The notes beneath the pieces were generated by a model. It was not told the origin of the DNA, ran no database searches, and was given only the letters and a program-made list of their open reading frames with translations. From the NCBI GenBank assembly GCA_026387915.1, contig JAPLKS010000006.1:1-49825 (forward strand): 49,825 nucleotides of DNA, given 5' to 3'. The DNA is from Gemmatimonadota bacterium (lineage in GTDB: Bacteria; Gemmatimonadota; Gemmatimonadetes; Gemmatimonadales; Gemmatimonadaceae). The translations under genes were made by a program, and so were the position numbers. Within the stretch, counting starts at the first letter, position 1. Every line of letters starts with the position of its first letter. Below, one piece after another: positions 33,148-41,732 of the stretch.

Positions 33148-36100
33148 ATGCCCAGCAAGAAAAAGAGCGGGAAGCGGGGCGCGACCCCGGTGCACGAAAC
33201 GCCAGCGACGCCAGCGACGCCGGTCGTGGCCGACACCGCGATGGACAACACCGCCCTCACTGAATCGTCACTCGCGCAACTCGCGGCCAGCGCCGCCGCG
33301 GCGCGCGCCGCACTCGCGCCGACGTCCCCAGGCTTTCCGGTGGTGGGTGTCGGCGCGTCGGCCGGAGGGCTCGCCGCATTTGAGGCATTCTTTGCCAGCA
33401 TGCCGGCCGACGTAGACACCGGCATGGCGTTCGTGCTCGTGCAGCATCTCGCGCCCGATCACAAGAGTTTGCTCACGGAAATCATTCGGCGCTACACCCG
33501 GATGCAGGTGTTTGAAGTCCAAGACGGCATGGCGGTGCGCCCCGACTGCGCGTACATCATTCCGCCCGGACGCGACATGGCGTTCCTCAACGGACGCCTC
33601 CAACTGCTCGACCCCGTCGAACCGCGCCACCAGCGGCTGCCAATCGATTTCTTCTTCCGCTCCCTCGCGGACGACCAACGCCGCTTTGCCATCGGTATCG
33701 TGCTCTCCGGCACAGGCAGCGACGGCGCGCTTGGCGTGCGTGCCATCAAGGGCGCGGGCGGCATGGTGCTTGCCCAAACGCCAGAGACCGCGGCCTTCGA
33801 CGGCATGCCACGGAGCGCCATTGCGACCGGCATGGTGGATCATCAACTCGCGCCGACGGATATGCCCGCCAAGTTGATGGGCTACGTCAATCGTGCGTTC
33901 GGGCGCCTTGAGCCGATGACGGGCGCGCTCGGCGCCCTCTCGGATTCAACGATCAAACGAATTTTCGTGCTGTTGCGCGCACACACAGGCCACGATTTTT
34001 CGCAATACAAGCCGAACACCGTGAACCGTCGCATCGAACGCCGCATGAGCGTGCATCAGATTGAATCGGCGGAAGAGTATGCCAAATACTTGCAGCAAAC
34101 GCCCCACGAAGTTGAGGCGCTCTTTCGCGACCTGCTCATTGGCGTGACGAATTTCTTTCGCGACGCCGACGCATTCCGGGTGCTCGAGAAAGAAGGAATT
34201 CCCGCGATCTTCAAGCAGTCGTCACCGGGCGCCGTCATTCGTGTCTGGTGCGCGGGCTGTTCCACCGGCGAAGAAGCGTACTCCGTGGCGATCTTGCTCG
34301 CCGAGCACATGGAGTCGGAGAAGATCAGCCGACCGGTGCAGCTGTTCGCGACCGATATCGACGGGCGCGCCATCAATATTGCCCGCGCGGGCGTGTATCC
34401 GGCCAATATCGCCGCCGACGTGTCGCCGGAACGGCTCGCGCGATTTTTTACGACGGACGCGGACCAGGGCACCTATCGCATCAATAAGTCCATCCGCGAC
34501 ATGATGGTCTTCTCGGAGCAGGATCTCATCAAGGATCCGCCCTTCTCCAGGCTCGACCTGCTCTGCTGCCGCAACCTGCTCATCTATTTGAACTCGGATT
34601 TGCAGAAGCGGCTTATGCCGATCTTCTACTACGCGCTCAAGCCGGGGAGCCTGCTCTTTCTCGGCTCGAGCGAAGGGGTTGGCGAGTTCGAGAATCTGTT
34701 CGCCCCAGTGGATCGCAAGGCCAAAATGTTTCGGCGGCTCGAGACGGTCGCCGGCGCGCCTGCGCCCACCTTCAGCCAGAGTCTGTCTCCGGTCTCCCCC
34801 TCACTCCCGGCGAGCGGCGTTTCCGTTCTGCATCCGCCTGGAAAACCATCGCTGCGGGAACTCGCCGAGCGCGTGTTGCTACAGCAGGTGGCACCAGCCG
34901 CTGCGCTCGTCAATGAGTGGGGCGACATCCTGTACTTGCATGGCCGCACGGGAATGTATCTGGAGCCAAGTCCTGGCGAGGCCGGCGTCAGCAACATCCT
35001 CAAGATGGCGCGCGACGGATTGCGTCACGTCCTGTCCGCCGCCCTCCACCATGCAGTGACCACGCGCGAAATTACGCGACACTTTGGGTTGCGCGTGAAA
35101 ACAAACGGTCATCACACGCTCGTGAATTTGACCGTGTGCCCTGTCGTGGCCGTCACGGCCCATCCTGGCAGCGGCGACTCATTGTTCTTGGTGGTGCTCG
35201 ACGAGGCGCCCACGCCGCCCGCGGTCGAACCCGCTGGCCCAATCGAGGGGCACGGTGACAGCGACGCACGCATAGCGGCGCTCAAGCAGGAACTGCGATA
35301 CAAGGAAGAGTACCTCCTGGCCGCCAACGAAGAGTTGCAGAGTTCCACCGAAGAACTGCGCAGCGCCAACGAAGAAATGCAGTCGGTCAACGAAGAGTTG
35401 CAGTCCACGAACGAGGAAATGGAAACCTCGCGCGAGGAGTTGCAGTCGGTGAACGAAGAGTTGTCAACGGTGAACGTCGAGTTGCAGACGAAGGTCACGG
35501 ACCTCTCGCGCTCGAACAACGACATGAACAACCTGCTCGGCGGCACCGGCATCGGCACGGTATTCGTGGATCACCAGTTGCGCATCTTACGGTTTACGCC
35601 GGCGGCGAGTGCCATCACGAATCTCATGCCGAGTGATGTGGGGCGGCCGGTGTCGCACATCGCGTCGAATCTCGTTGGGGTTAACCGTCTCGCCGATGAC
35701 GCGCGCGCGGTACTCGAAACGTTAGTGCCGCGCGAGGCCGAAGTCGCCACCGTTGACGGGCGCCGGTACACGATGCGCATTCAACCGTACCGCACGCTCG
35801 ACAATGTCATTGAAGGCGCCGTGATCAGTTTCCTCGACATCACGGAGATGACCAAGGTGCGCGAGGCGCTGGCCAAGGCCAATGAACTCATGCGACTCGC
35901 GGTGGTGGTGCGCGATGCGCACGATGCCATTACGGTGCAGGATCTGACTGGGCGCATGATCGCGTGGAACCCAGGCGCGGTCGCGTTGTATGGATGGAGC
36001 GAAGCCGAAGCGTTGCAGATGGATGTGAACGATCGCATTCCGGAGTCGCAGCGCTCGGGTGCGCTCGAGAAGCTCATGCAGTTGAGCCGCGCGACGGTGT

Positions 36101-36237
36101 TGCAGCCGTATCGCACCGAGCGGTTGACGAAGAGTGGTGCGACAATTCCCGTGATGATCGTCAGCACGGCGTTGACGGATGAGTCGGGGAAGCTGTACGC
36201 GGTTGCGACGACGGAGCGCGCGATTGAGGCTAACTGA
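33148..36237 (+). CDS. CheB-CheR-PAS fusion signalling protein
   Basis: A 1029-residue cytoplasmic protein. CheB methylesterase domain about 63-250 with catalytic Ser71 (GASAGG), His100 (VQHLAPDH) and Asp192 (GTGSDG); CheR methyltransferase about 265-525 with the SAM loop WCAGCSTGEE (368-376) and ATDID; PAS-like domain about 575-690; a coiled coil about 715-800 made of repeated (E/S)-x-x-E-E-L-Q-S-x-N-E-E units; then two PAS domains (about 805-895 and 905-1020). No histidine-kinase domain follows, though many relatives end in one. The gene starts 91 bp after the broken kinase and is probably cotranscribed with it. No ordinary CheA or receptor gene is nearby, so the role may lie outside chemotaxis. 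Confidence 0.92.
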   Translation: MPSKKKSGKRGATPVHETPATPATPVVADTAMDNTALTESSLAQLAASAAAARAALAPTSPGFPVVGVGASAGGLAAFEAFFASMPADVDTGMAFVLVQHLAPDHKSLLTEIIRRYTRMQVFEVQDGMAVRPDCAYIIPPGRDMAFLNGRLQLLDPVEPRHQRLPIDFFFRSLADDQRRFAIGIVLSGTGSDGALGVRAIKGAGGMVLAQTPETAAFDGMPRSAIATGMVDHQLAPTDMPAKLMGYVNRAFGRLEPMTGALGALSDSTIKRIFVLLRAHTGHDFSQYKPNTVNRRIERRMSVHQIESAEEYAKYLQQTPHEVEALFRDLLIGVTNFFRDADAFRVLEKEGIPAIFKQSSPGAVIRVWCAGCSTGEEAYSVAILLAEHMESEKISRPVQLFATDIDGRAINIARAGVYPANIAADVSPERLARFFTTDADQGTYRINKSIRDMMVFSEQDLIKDPPFSRLDLLCCRNLLIYLNSDLQKRLMPIFYYALKPGSLLFLGSSEGVGEFENLFAPVDRKAKMFRRLETVAGAPAPTFSQSLSPVSPSLPASGVSVLHPPGKPSLRELAERVLLQQVAPAAALVNEWGDILYLHGRTGMYLEPSPGEAGVSNILKMARDGLRHVLSAALHHAVTTREITRHFGLRVKTNGHHTLVNLTVCPVVAVTAHPGSGDSLFLVVLDEAPTPPAVEPAGPIEGHGDSDARIAALKQELRYKEEYLLAANEELQSSTEELRSANEEMQSVNEELQSTNEEMETSREELQSVNEELSTVNVELQTKVTDLSRSNNDMNNLLGGTGIGTVFVDHQLRILRFTPAASAITNLMPSDVGRPVSHIASNLVGVNRLADDARAVLETLVPREAEVATVDGRRYTMRIQPYRTLDNVIEGAVISFLDITEMTKVREALAKANELMRLAVVVRDAHDAITVQDLTGRMIAWNPGAVALYGWSEAEALQMDVNDRIPESQRSGALEKLMQLSRATVLQPYRTERLTKSGATIPVMIVSTALTDESGKLYAVATTERAIEAN

Positions 36238-36377
36238 TTGCTATGTATGGAGTTACGGTGCATTGCGGCAAGGCCCTTCATTTAGGGGGTTGCGAACATT
36301 CGCTTTTTCCGCGGCCATACCACATACTTATGGACAGGCTAAGCGCGCATAGGGCGCGCCGGCCCGACTGATCACAG

Positions 36378-36410
36378 GGGCCTCGCTCTTGCGCGAGGCC
36401 CTTTGTCTTT
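36378..36410 (+). terminator. Hairpin terminator between the CheB-CheR gene and the cold-shock gene
   Basis: GGGCCTCGC (36378-36386) pairs with GCGAGGCCC (36393-36401), loop TCTTGC, followed by TTTGTCTTT. It lies 140 bp after the signalling gene and 70 bp before the cold-shock gene, so it could also end a short leader or small RNA. Confidence 0.8.
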
Positions 36411-36480
36411 GATCAGGCGTCAGCGGACGTACGGCTTGGCCGGACTCCGAGGACTTTTTTAACACACCAGGAGTTTTGCA

Positions 36481-36690
36481 ATGCGTACGACAGGCACGGT
36501 CAAGTGGTTCAACGATGCGAAGGGTTTTGGCTTCATCACGCCGGAAGACGGCAGCAAGGATTGCTTTGTGCACCACTCGGCCATTCAGGGCACGGGTTTC
36601 AAGTCGCTCGGCGAAGGCGAGCGCGTGGAATTCGACGTGGTCCAGGGGCAGAAGGGTCCCGCCGCTGAGAACGTCACCAAGATTTCCTAA
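36481..36690 (+). CDS. CspA-family cold-shock protein
   Basis: A 69-residue OB-fold nucleic-acid-binding protein. The RNP1 motif is KGFGFIT and RNP2 is CFVHHSAI (V-F-V-H in most relatives), both in place; TGTVKWFND is the usual first strand. It melts RNA secondary structure and acts as an RNA chaperone. The ribosome site AGGAG lies 8 bp before the ATG. The 240-bp upstream region contains a terminator hairpin and probably a structured leader. Confidence 0.95.
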   Translation: MRTTGTVKWFNDAKGFGFITPEDGSKDCFVHHSAIQGTGFKSLGEGERVEFDVVQGQKGPAAENVTKIS

Positions 36691-36723
36691 GTGACGTCTC
36701 GAACTTCCCGCGGAGATCAGTTG

Positions 36724-37017
36724 ATGAAGCAGGGATTCACGTTCGACCACGACGGCCGCACGTACGAATGCACGGTGGAGCGCCGCACGGCTGCACCGGC
36801 AGGATGGTGGTGGTGGTTCGCTGTTTCTAGGGACCAGCAACGCTACGCGCCGTTCGAAATGGCTGATGGAGACAAAGAAGCCTCGGTCAAGGCGCGCATC
36901 ATTGCTTACTACGAAAACCTGCTGGAAGTCCGCGCTCGGCCACCCGAACCGCGACATCACTTTTCGCGGCCCGGTCGGCCAAAGTCCGTTCCTGCTGCTG
37001 ACGCGGCAGAACTGTAG
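36724..37017 (+). CDS. Small protein of unknown function with a tryptophan run
   Basis: A 97-residue cytoplasmic protein, 33 bp behind the cold-shock gene and ahead of a terminator, so probably cotranscribed. The N-terminal half (FTFDHDGRTYECTVERR, then GWWWWFAVS) looks like a small beta-sheet; four consecutive tryptophans are unusual. A helix with EASVKARIIAYYENLLE follows, then a Pro/Arg-rich tail. GGAG precedes the ATG at 36724; a GTG at 36691 is less likely. I do not recognise the family. Confidence 0.7.
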   Translation: MKQGFTFDHDGRTYECTVERRTAAPAGWWWWFAVSRDQQRYAPFEMADGDKEASVKARIIAYYENLLEVRARPPEPRHHFSRPGRPKSVPAADAAEL

Positions 37018-37040
37018 CGGAAACGTCGATCGCTGACGGA

Positions 37041-37081
37041 ACAACGCCCCATCGTCTTCGGACGATGGGGCGTTGTCGTTT
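37041..37081 (+). terminator. Rho-independent terminator with UUCG loop
   Basis: A 16-bp perfect stem (37041-37056 with 37061-37076) closed by the very stable TTCG tetraloop and followed by CGTTTTT. The outer stem repeats that of the terminator at 1031. Confidence 0.92.
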
Positions 37082-37156
37082 TTCGGACACACTAGCGACA
37101 TGTCCTCGCCCTCATCATCATCAGGGATGTACAATCACCTACTAGGGGGTTTCTCG

Positions 37157-37879
37157 ATGCATCGTTTCGCTCGTGCCACTGTCGCTGGTGTCGCTCTTTC
37201 CGCCGTGGCCCTCTTGGTGCCGGCGCGCGCGCAGTCGCAGGCGCAGCCCGCGGAAGTTTCGCGCACCGTGGCCGGTGGCGGCATTTCCGTTGCGGGATGG
37301 GCGGGGAAGATCGACGCCAGCGAGGAGAAGGCTGGCCTCACGATTGCCAGCGCCAAGTTCGCCGCTGAGGGCAAGGGTTTTCATGTGACCACGGGGCCGG
37401 CCACGACGTATTGGAATCCCGCCAACAAGGCGTCGGGGAACTACACGGTGAAGGCCACCTTTACGGAGCCGCAGTACCAGAACTTGAACGATCACCCGCA
37501 TCCGTATGGCATCATGATTGGCGGCAATGATCTCGGCACCGATGGGCAGAGCTTGTTGTACTGCGCGGCGTACGGCAGCGGTACGTTCATCGTGCGCGGC
37601 TTTGGGCCCGCGGCGTTTCGTCTGAACGGTGGCCGCGGCGGCGCCAGCGATGCGGTGCACAAGGCCACGGCCAAGGGGCAGCCCGTGACACAGGAGATTG
37701 CCGTGTCGGTGAAGGGTGATCGCGTGGAGTGCGCGATCAATGGCGTGGTGGTGGCGGGTTATGACAAGGCGGAAGCGGTTGGGGCCGGCAAGCTCAAGTC
37801 GTACGATGGTGTGTACGGGCTTCGCTTTGGGCACAACACGGAAGTGGTGGTGAGTGGGTTGGCGGTGACGAAGAATTAA
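37157..37879 (+). CDS. Secreted protein of unknown function, possibly lectin/glucanase fold
   Basis: A 240-residue exported protein with signal peptide (MHRFARATVAGVALSAVALL, cleavage near ARAQS). The mature part (NYTVKATFTEP, GIMIGGNDLG, VKGDRVECAINGVVVAGYD, GVYGLRFGHNTEVVVSGLAV) has the strand pattern of concanavalin A-like domains such as the DUF1080/3-keto-disaccharide hydrolase group, but no catalytic residues can be named. The ATG at 37157 follows AGGGGG by about 8 bp. TACAAT at 37127 may be a -10 box without a good -35. Confidence 0.78.
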   Translation: MHRFARATVAGVALSAVALLVPARAQSQAQPAEVSRTVAGGGISVAGWAGKIDASEEKAGLTIASAKFAAEGKGFHVTTGPATTYWNPANKASGNYTVKATFTEPQYQNLNDHPHPYGIMIGGNDLGTDGQSLLYCAAYGSGTFIVRGFGPAAFRLNGGRGGASDAVHKATAKGQPVTQEIAVSVKGDRVECAINGVVVAGYDKAEAVGAGKLKSYDGVYGLRFGHNTEVVVSGLAVTKN

Positions 37880-37883
37880 TGGC

Positions 37884-37922
37884 AGCCGGGGCGTGACACG
37901 CTGTGCGTGTCACGCCCCGGCT
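37884..37922. terminator. Long perfect hairpin between convergent genes
   Basis: An 18-bp perfect stem (37884-37901 with 37905-37922) with a three-base loop TGT. No clean T-run follows on either strand, but the position between two converging genes suits a two-way transcription stop. Confidence 0.7.
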
Positions 37923-38008
37923 GTTGTTGCTGCTGTTGTTGCTGTTGTTGCTGATGTTGCTGATGTTGTTGCTGTTGTTACTGCTGGTCGTGCTTCGATT
38001 GTTGCGGT
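37923..38008. repeat. Triplet microsatellite (GTT/GCT/GAT)
   Basis: About 28 triplets of GTT, GCT and GAT with a few substitutions, directly after the hairpin and ending about 30 bp before the stop of the Hydin-repeat lipoprotein. On the minus strand it reads as AAC/AGC triplets. Confidence 0.85.
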
Positions 38009-38037
38009 TGCCGTGCTGGGCCGGCGGCCGTGCCGCG

Positions 38038-41000
38038 TTATGGTCTCGAGTATTGCGCGCCGACGCTACTCGGCGACCCCGAGGCGTTGTGCGTGATTTC
38101 GAACCAGTCGTTGTGCGGCCCCGCTTCGTTGCGTGCCGTCGCACCGCTGATGGTGACGGTAAAGGTGCAGCTTTGATTGGCGCTGAGTGACGCGCCTTGG
38201 CAGCCGTTGCTCACGGTGAAGCCTTCGGTGCTCGTGGTGTTCCCCGTGCCCATGGTGGTGGACCACTCAAAGTTTGAGAAGGTGAGCGAGCCGCCGCCGG
38301 TGTTGGTGACGGTGAAGGTTTTGCTGACGGCGGGTGAACCGCCCGTGATGGTGCCAAAGTCGTGGTCGGATGGGCTGACGGAGAAGGTGGGTGTGCCGCC
38401 GCCACCACCACCACCACCACCACCTGAAGTGCCCGTGCCGCTCAAGCGCACCGACTGCTGACCGATGTTGGCGTTGTCGGTAATTTCGATTCCGCCGGTG
38501 AGATCGGCGGCGGTTCTCGGCGCGAAGGTCACGTTGATCGTGCAGACGTTGGGGCGCGGCAAGATGGCGTTCACGCAATCGGAGGTCTGTGTGAAGTCGC
38601 CGCCGATGACCCGAACGTCGTTGATGCGCAGGGGCTGGTCGCCGAGGCTGGTGATTGTGATGGTTTGGACGGCCGACTGCGAGCCGACGGCGGTGGATGG
38701 GAACTGCAGGCTCGACGTGCTGAGTTGGACGGTGACCGCAGAGGTGGCGGTGCCGCTGAGCGCGACCACGGACGTGGTGTCGGCCCCGGTGCTACTGCCG
38801 GTGTGTACGATGGAGATACTCCCCGTGACCGGCCCCACTGCGGCGGGGGTAAACAGGGGGATCACGGTACACGAGGCGCCGGCCGCCAAACTATTTGAGC
38901 AGGCGTTGCTCACGGCGAAGATCGTACTGCCGGTGGTCATCGACTTGATGGTGATGGCGCTTGTGCTGCTGTTCCGGAGCGTGACATTACTGTTGCCGTT
39001 GATTGTCACGCCGACCGGAACGGATGCAAAGGTCACGGACGACGGCGTGACGCTGAGTTTTGTGGTCGCGGCGGTGGCGGTGCCGGTCACGCGGAGGGTG
39101 TCGTTCTTGTATCCCTCAGCGAGGTTGGTGCGACGGCGCACCACGTACGGCCACGAGCGGGAACCCGTGGTACCTGTAGGACTAAAGGTTAGGCTGACGG
39201 AACAGGATTTATTGGGATCGAGCGAGGGAGGGCACGAGTTCGTCCCATTGAGTTCCGGAAGCTGGGTGGGACCGAGGACGCCCACCTCCACGGCCGAACC
39301 TCCCGCATTCGATATCGTCACGGTCTTGGTTGCCGTGGTACCAATCGGAACATTTCCGAAGGCCGGCGCCGAGTCCGAGTAGGCGAGCCATCCTGGATGG
39401 TGCGCATCCAACGACAGCGGAACCTTGGTGGGGCTCGACGCGGCGTCTGACGCCACTGTGAAAGTGCCGGTGGAGGGCACCGTATTCGTGGGAGCCGCAT
39501 ACAGTGTGAAGGTACACTTCGCGAGCGGCTCAAGCGTTTTTCCACAGTTGGTAGCGCGCAGCGAAAACGGCGCGCTCGCGTCAACGGTACTGATGTGGAG
39601 CGTCGCGTCACCGGTATTGGTCAGCGCGAGCACTTTTGACGCGCTCGTATCGCCGACGGTCACTCGGCCAAAGTTGAGCGAGGTGGAGTCGAAGACGGCT
39701 TTTGGCTCCGCTGTTTTTCCGGTGAGCTTCACCACTTTTGGGCTACCGGCCGCATCGAAGGTAAAGGTGAGCGAGCTGGCAAACGAGCCGACTACGGTCG
39801 GCTCGAAGAATACGGGGACGCCACATCCGGTGTTGGGGGCGATTTCATAGAAAATGCCGTCGGCGCCGTAATGATAGTTGCACGTTAGCCCCACGAGGGG
39901 CAGGAAGAATGGCGGCGCGAGGTTTGCGGACGGATGAACCGTGAGCGTCGTGTCACCCCCATTGGAGATGTGGACCAGGGCGCTCTGCGTCGCGTTCACG
40001 GCTGTCGGGGCAAACCCGATGCTGTCCGGGGTGATCACCGCGATCGCCGTCTTGGGCGTATGTCCGGCGAGAGCGACTTTGTACTCCACCTCGCCGTCGG
40101 TGAGATCGAAGATGCTAAATGTGCCGGATTGGCTTCCAATGTGCGTTGGCTGGAACAGCGCGGTGGCAGTACACGACGCGTTGATGGCCAACGTCGTGGG
40201 GCAGTTGCCGTCCTGCCACGTGACGATGAAATTGCCTGGCGTCGCCTGGTCGCTGAGCAACCCTGGGCGCCAGTGAAGGAGCGGCGCGTCTCCGACGTTC
40301 GAGAAGACGATTGATTGTGGTGAGCTTGTCGCACCGAGCTGAACGGCGCCGAAGTCAATGCTCGACGGCTGGAGTCGGACCTCCGGGACTGGCGGGCCAC
40401 CGAGGCCGGTGAGCGCCATGCGGTGCGGACTTCCCTCCGCGTTATCGGTGAAGCTCAGAGTGCCCAAACGGCGCCCTTTGCCAGTGGGTTTGAACCACAC
40501 CAGGATGGTACAGGCGGTATTGGGACGTATCGAGTTCACGCACTCGCCGAGGACGCTGAACTCAGGGGACGCCACGATTCTTGTTACATCAAGATTCGAG
40601 TTGCCGCTGTTGAGAATTTGTACGTACAATCCGGTGCTGTCGCCGATCGCGGTGCGGCTGAAGTTGAGGCTTGCGGGTGTTGTTCCAAATGACGGTGCCA
40701 CGCTCACACCCGTGAGCACCGCCGCGAACTGGTTGCCGCGGTTATTGCGCACGAGGAGCTGGGTGGAGTCCTTGCCAGCCGCCTGTGGGGTGTACGAGAC
40801 GGTAAGCTTGCAACTTTGCTGCGCCGCAAGGACTGCTGGCGTAGAACAACCGCCGGTAGGGGGGTATTGGAGCATCCACGTGTTTGGAAATCGCGTGGTG
40901 GCAACACTGACCGTCGCGATCGTGTCCGTGTATGACGAGGTGTTCGTAATGTTAAAGAAGTAAAAACGCATCTCCCGCACCGCCACGGAGCCGAAATCAT

Positions 41001-41508
41001 ACGGACTTGGTGAGATGGAAAATGCGCTTGGCAGACGGGAGGGCTCTGCTTGGATCGCGGTGCCGAAAACGAGTGCCGTCAGGAGCGTGTCAATCCCTTC
41101 ACTCCTGGTGGCGTGAATCTGAATGACCGCACTGTCGGGGAGGGTGCCGGCAACCGCGCGCGTCGGTGGCCGATATGTGATTTCGAGATTGCATTGGGAG
41201 TGCGCCTTGAGCACGCCGCTGTCGGTGCATGGCCTGGCGGTGAAACTTGGAGACCCCGAAATGGTGGTGGTCAGCGTCCAATCATCTCGGCTTGACGTCG
41301 CATCTACCGTCATGATGGCGAGCGAAGAGACGCCTGTCGCCTGAAGCTCAAATATCAAAAGCTTTGGGGATACTTTCAGCGGTATTTGGACGGGACCGGG
41401 TTCCGTGGGGTTATCGGAACACGCGAGAGCAAGGGCCGTGGTCGCACCGGCAAGCAAGGCAAGCGTTGCGGCACGCCGGCGCAGGCGCGAGCGAAAGCGA
41501 AGGGGCAC
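38038..41508 (-). CDS. Giant exported protein of ten Hydin/ASH-like repeats, probable lipoprotein
   Basis: A 1156-residue exported protein. Signal peptide with a lipobox-like TALALAC (Cys near residue 30), then ten repeats of about 105 residues of the ASPM-SPD-2-Hydin / 'choice-of-anchor D' type. Each opens with a V-x-P-x-x-x-x-F-G-x-V-x-V-G block (e.g. PSSIDFGAVQLGATS, STSLNFGRVTVGDTS) and ends with a C-x-x-x-L/I-x-P-x-x-x-C pair and a LTG strand. A run of ten glycines (near residue 1005) separates the last repeat. The start is a GTG at 41508 without a strong ribosome site. It is likely a cell-surface fibre or adhesion/scaffold protein; no enzyme domain is visible. Confidence 0.85.
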   Translation of the reverse strand: MPLRFRSRLRRRAATLALLAGATTALALACSDNPTEPGPVQIPLKVSPKLLIFELQATGVSSLAIMTVDATSSRDDWTLTTTISGSPSFTARPCTDSGVLKAHSQCNLEITYRPPTRAVAGTLPDSAVIQIHATRSEGIDTLLTALVFGTAIQAEPSRLPSAFSISPSPYDFGSVAVREMRFYFFNITNTSSYTDTIATVSVATTRFPNTWMLQYPPTGGCSTPAVLAAQQSCKLTVSYTPQAAGKDSTQLLVRNNRGNQFAAVLTGVSVAPSFGTTPASLNFSRTAIGDSTGLYVQILNSGNSNLDVTRIVASPEFSVLGECVNSIRPNTACTILVWFKPTGKGRRLGTLSFTDNAEGSPHRMALTGLGGPPVPEVRLQPSSIDFGAVQLGATSSPQSIVFSNVGDAPLLHWRPGLLSDQATPGNFIVTWQDGNCPTTLAINASCTATALFQPTHIGSQSGTFSIFDLTDGEVEYKVALAGHTPKTAIAVITPDSIGFAPTAVNATQSALVHISNGGDTTLTVHPSANLAPPFFLPLVGLTCNYHYGADGIFYEIAPNTGCGVPVFFEPTVVGSFASSLTFTFDAAGSPKVVKLTGKTAEPKAVFDSTSLNFGRVTVGDTSASKVLALTNTGDATLHISTVDASAPFSLRATNCGKTLEPLAKCTFTLYAAPTNTVPSTGTFTVASDAASSPTKVPLSLDAHHPGWLAYSDSAPAFGNVPIGTTATKTVTISNAGGSAVEVGVLGPTQLPELNGTNSCPPSLDPNKSCSVSLTFSPTGTTGSRSWPYVVRRRTNLAEGYKNDTLRVTGTATAATTKLSVTPSSVTFASVPVGVTINGNSNVTLRNSSTSAITIKSMTTGSTIFAVSNACSNSLAAGASCTVIPLFTPAAVGPVTGSISIVHTGSSTGADTTSVVALSGTATSAVTVQLSTSSLQFPSTAVGSQSAVQTITITSLGDQPLRINDVRVIGGDFTQTSDCVNAILPRPNVCTINVTFAPRTAADLTGGIEITDNANIGQQSVRLSGTGTSGGGGGGGGGGTPTFSVSPSDHDFGTITGGSPAVSKTFTVTNTGGGSLTFSNFEWSTTMGTGNTTSTEGFTVSNGCQGASLSANQSCTFTVTISGATARNEAGPHNDWFEITHNASGSPSSVGAQYSRP

Positions 41509-41732
41509 GGAGGTGGCCTCGAGGTGGGAGCGGCGTCCGCGATCCGATACTCAGATCGAAGCAATAAAGCGGTGCCGCTGGGGGAAGCCGCATCCGTTTG
41601 AACGGTGACGGCTTGCAAAATGTCTCCCCGAGTCTACGGTGCGCAAGGAGACAAAATGTCCCCGTCAGCTCTGCTGAAAAACGCGGTGTGCCGGATGAAA
41701 TAACGAAAGCGTGTAACCGCCTTGCCGGTTGT

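Noticed and set aside
36238-36480. A small RNA gene between the CheB-CheR gene and the cold-shock gene
   Set aside because: A terminator hairpin is present but I found no matching promoter or recognisable RNA fold, so it is treated as intergenic DNA or leader.
37794-38144. Minus-strand frame giving an Asn/Ser-rich protein
   Set aside because: It only translates the triplet microsatellite and crosses the end of the Hydin-repeat gene in another frame; no ribosome site.
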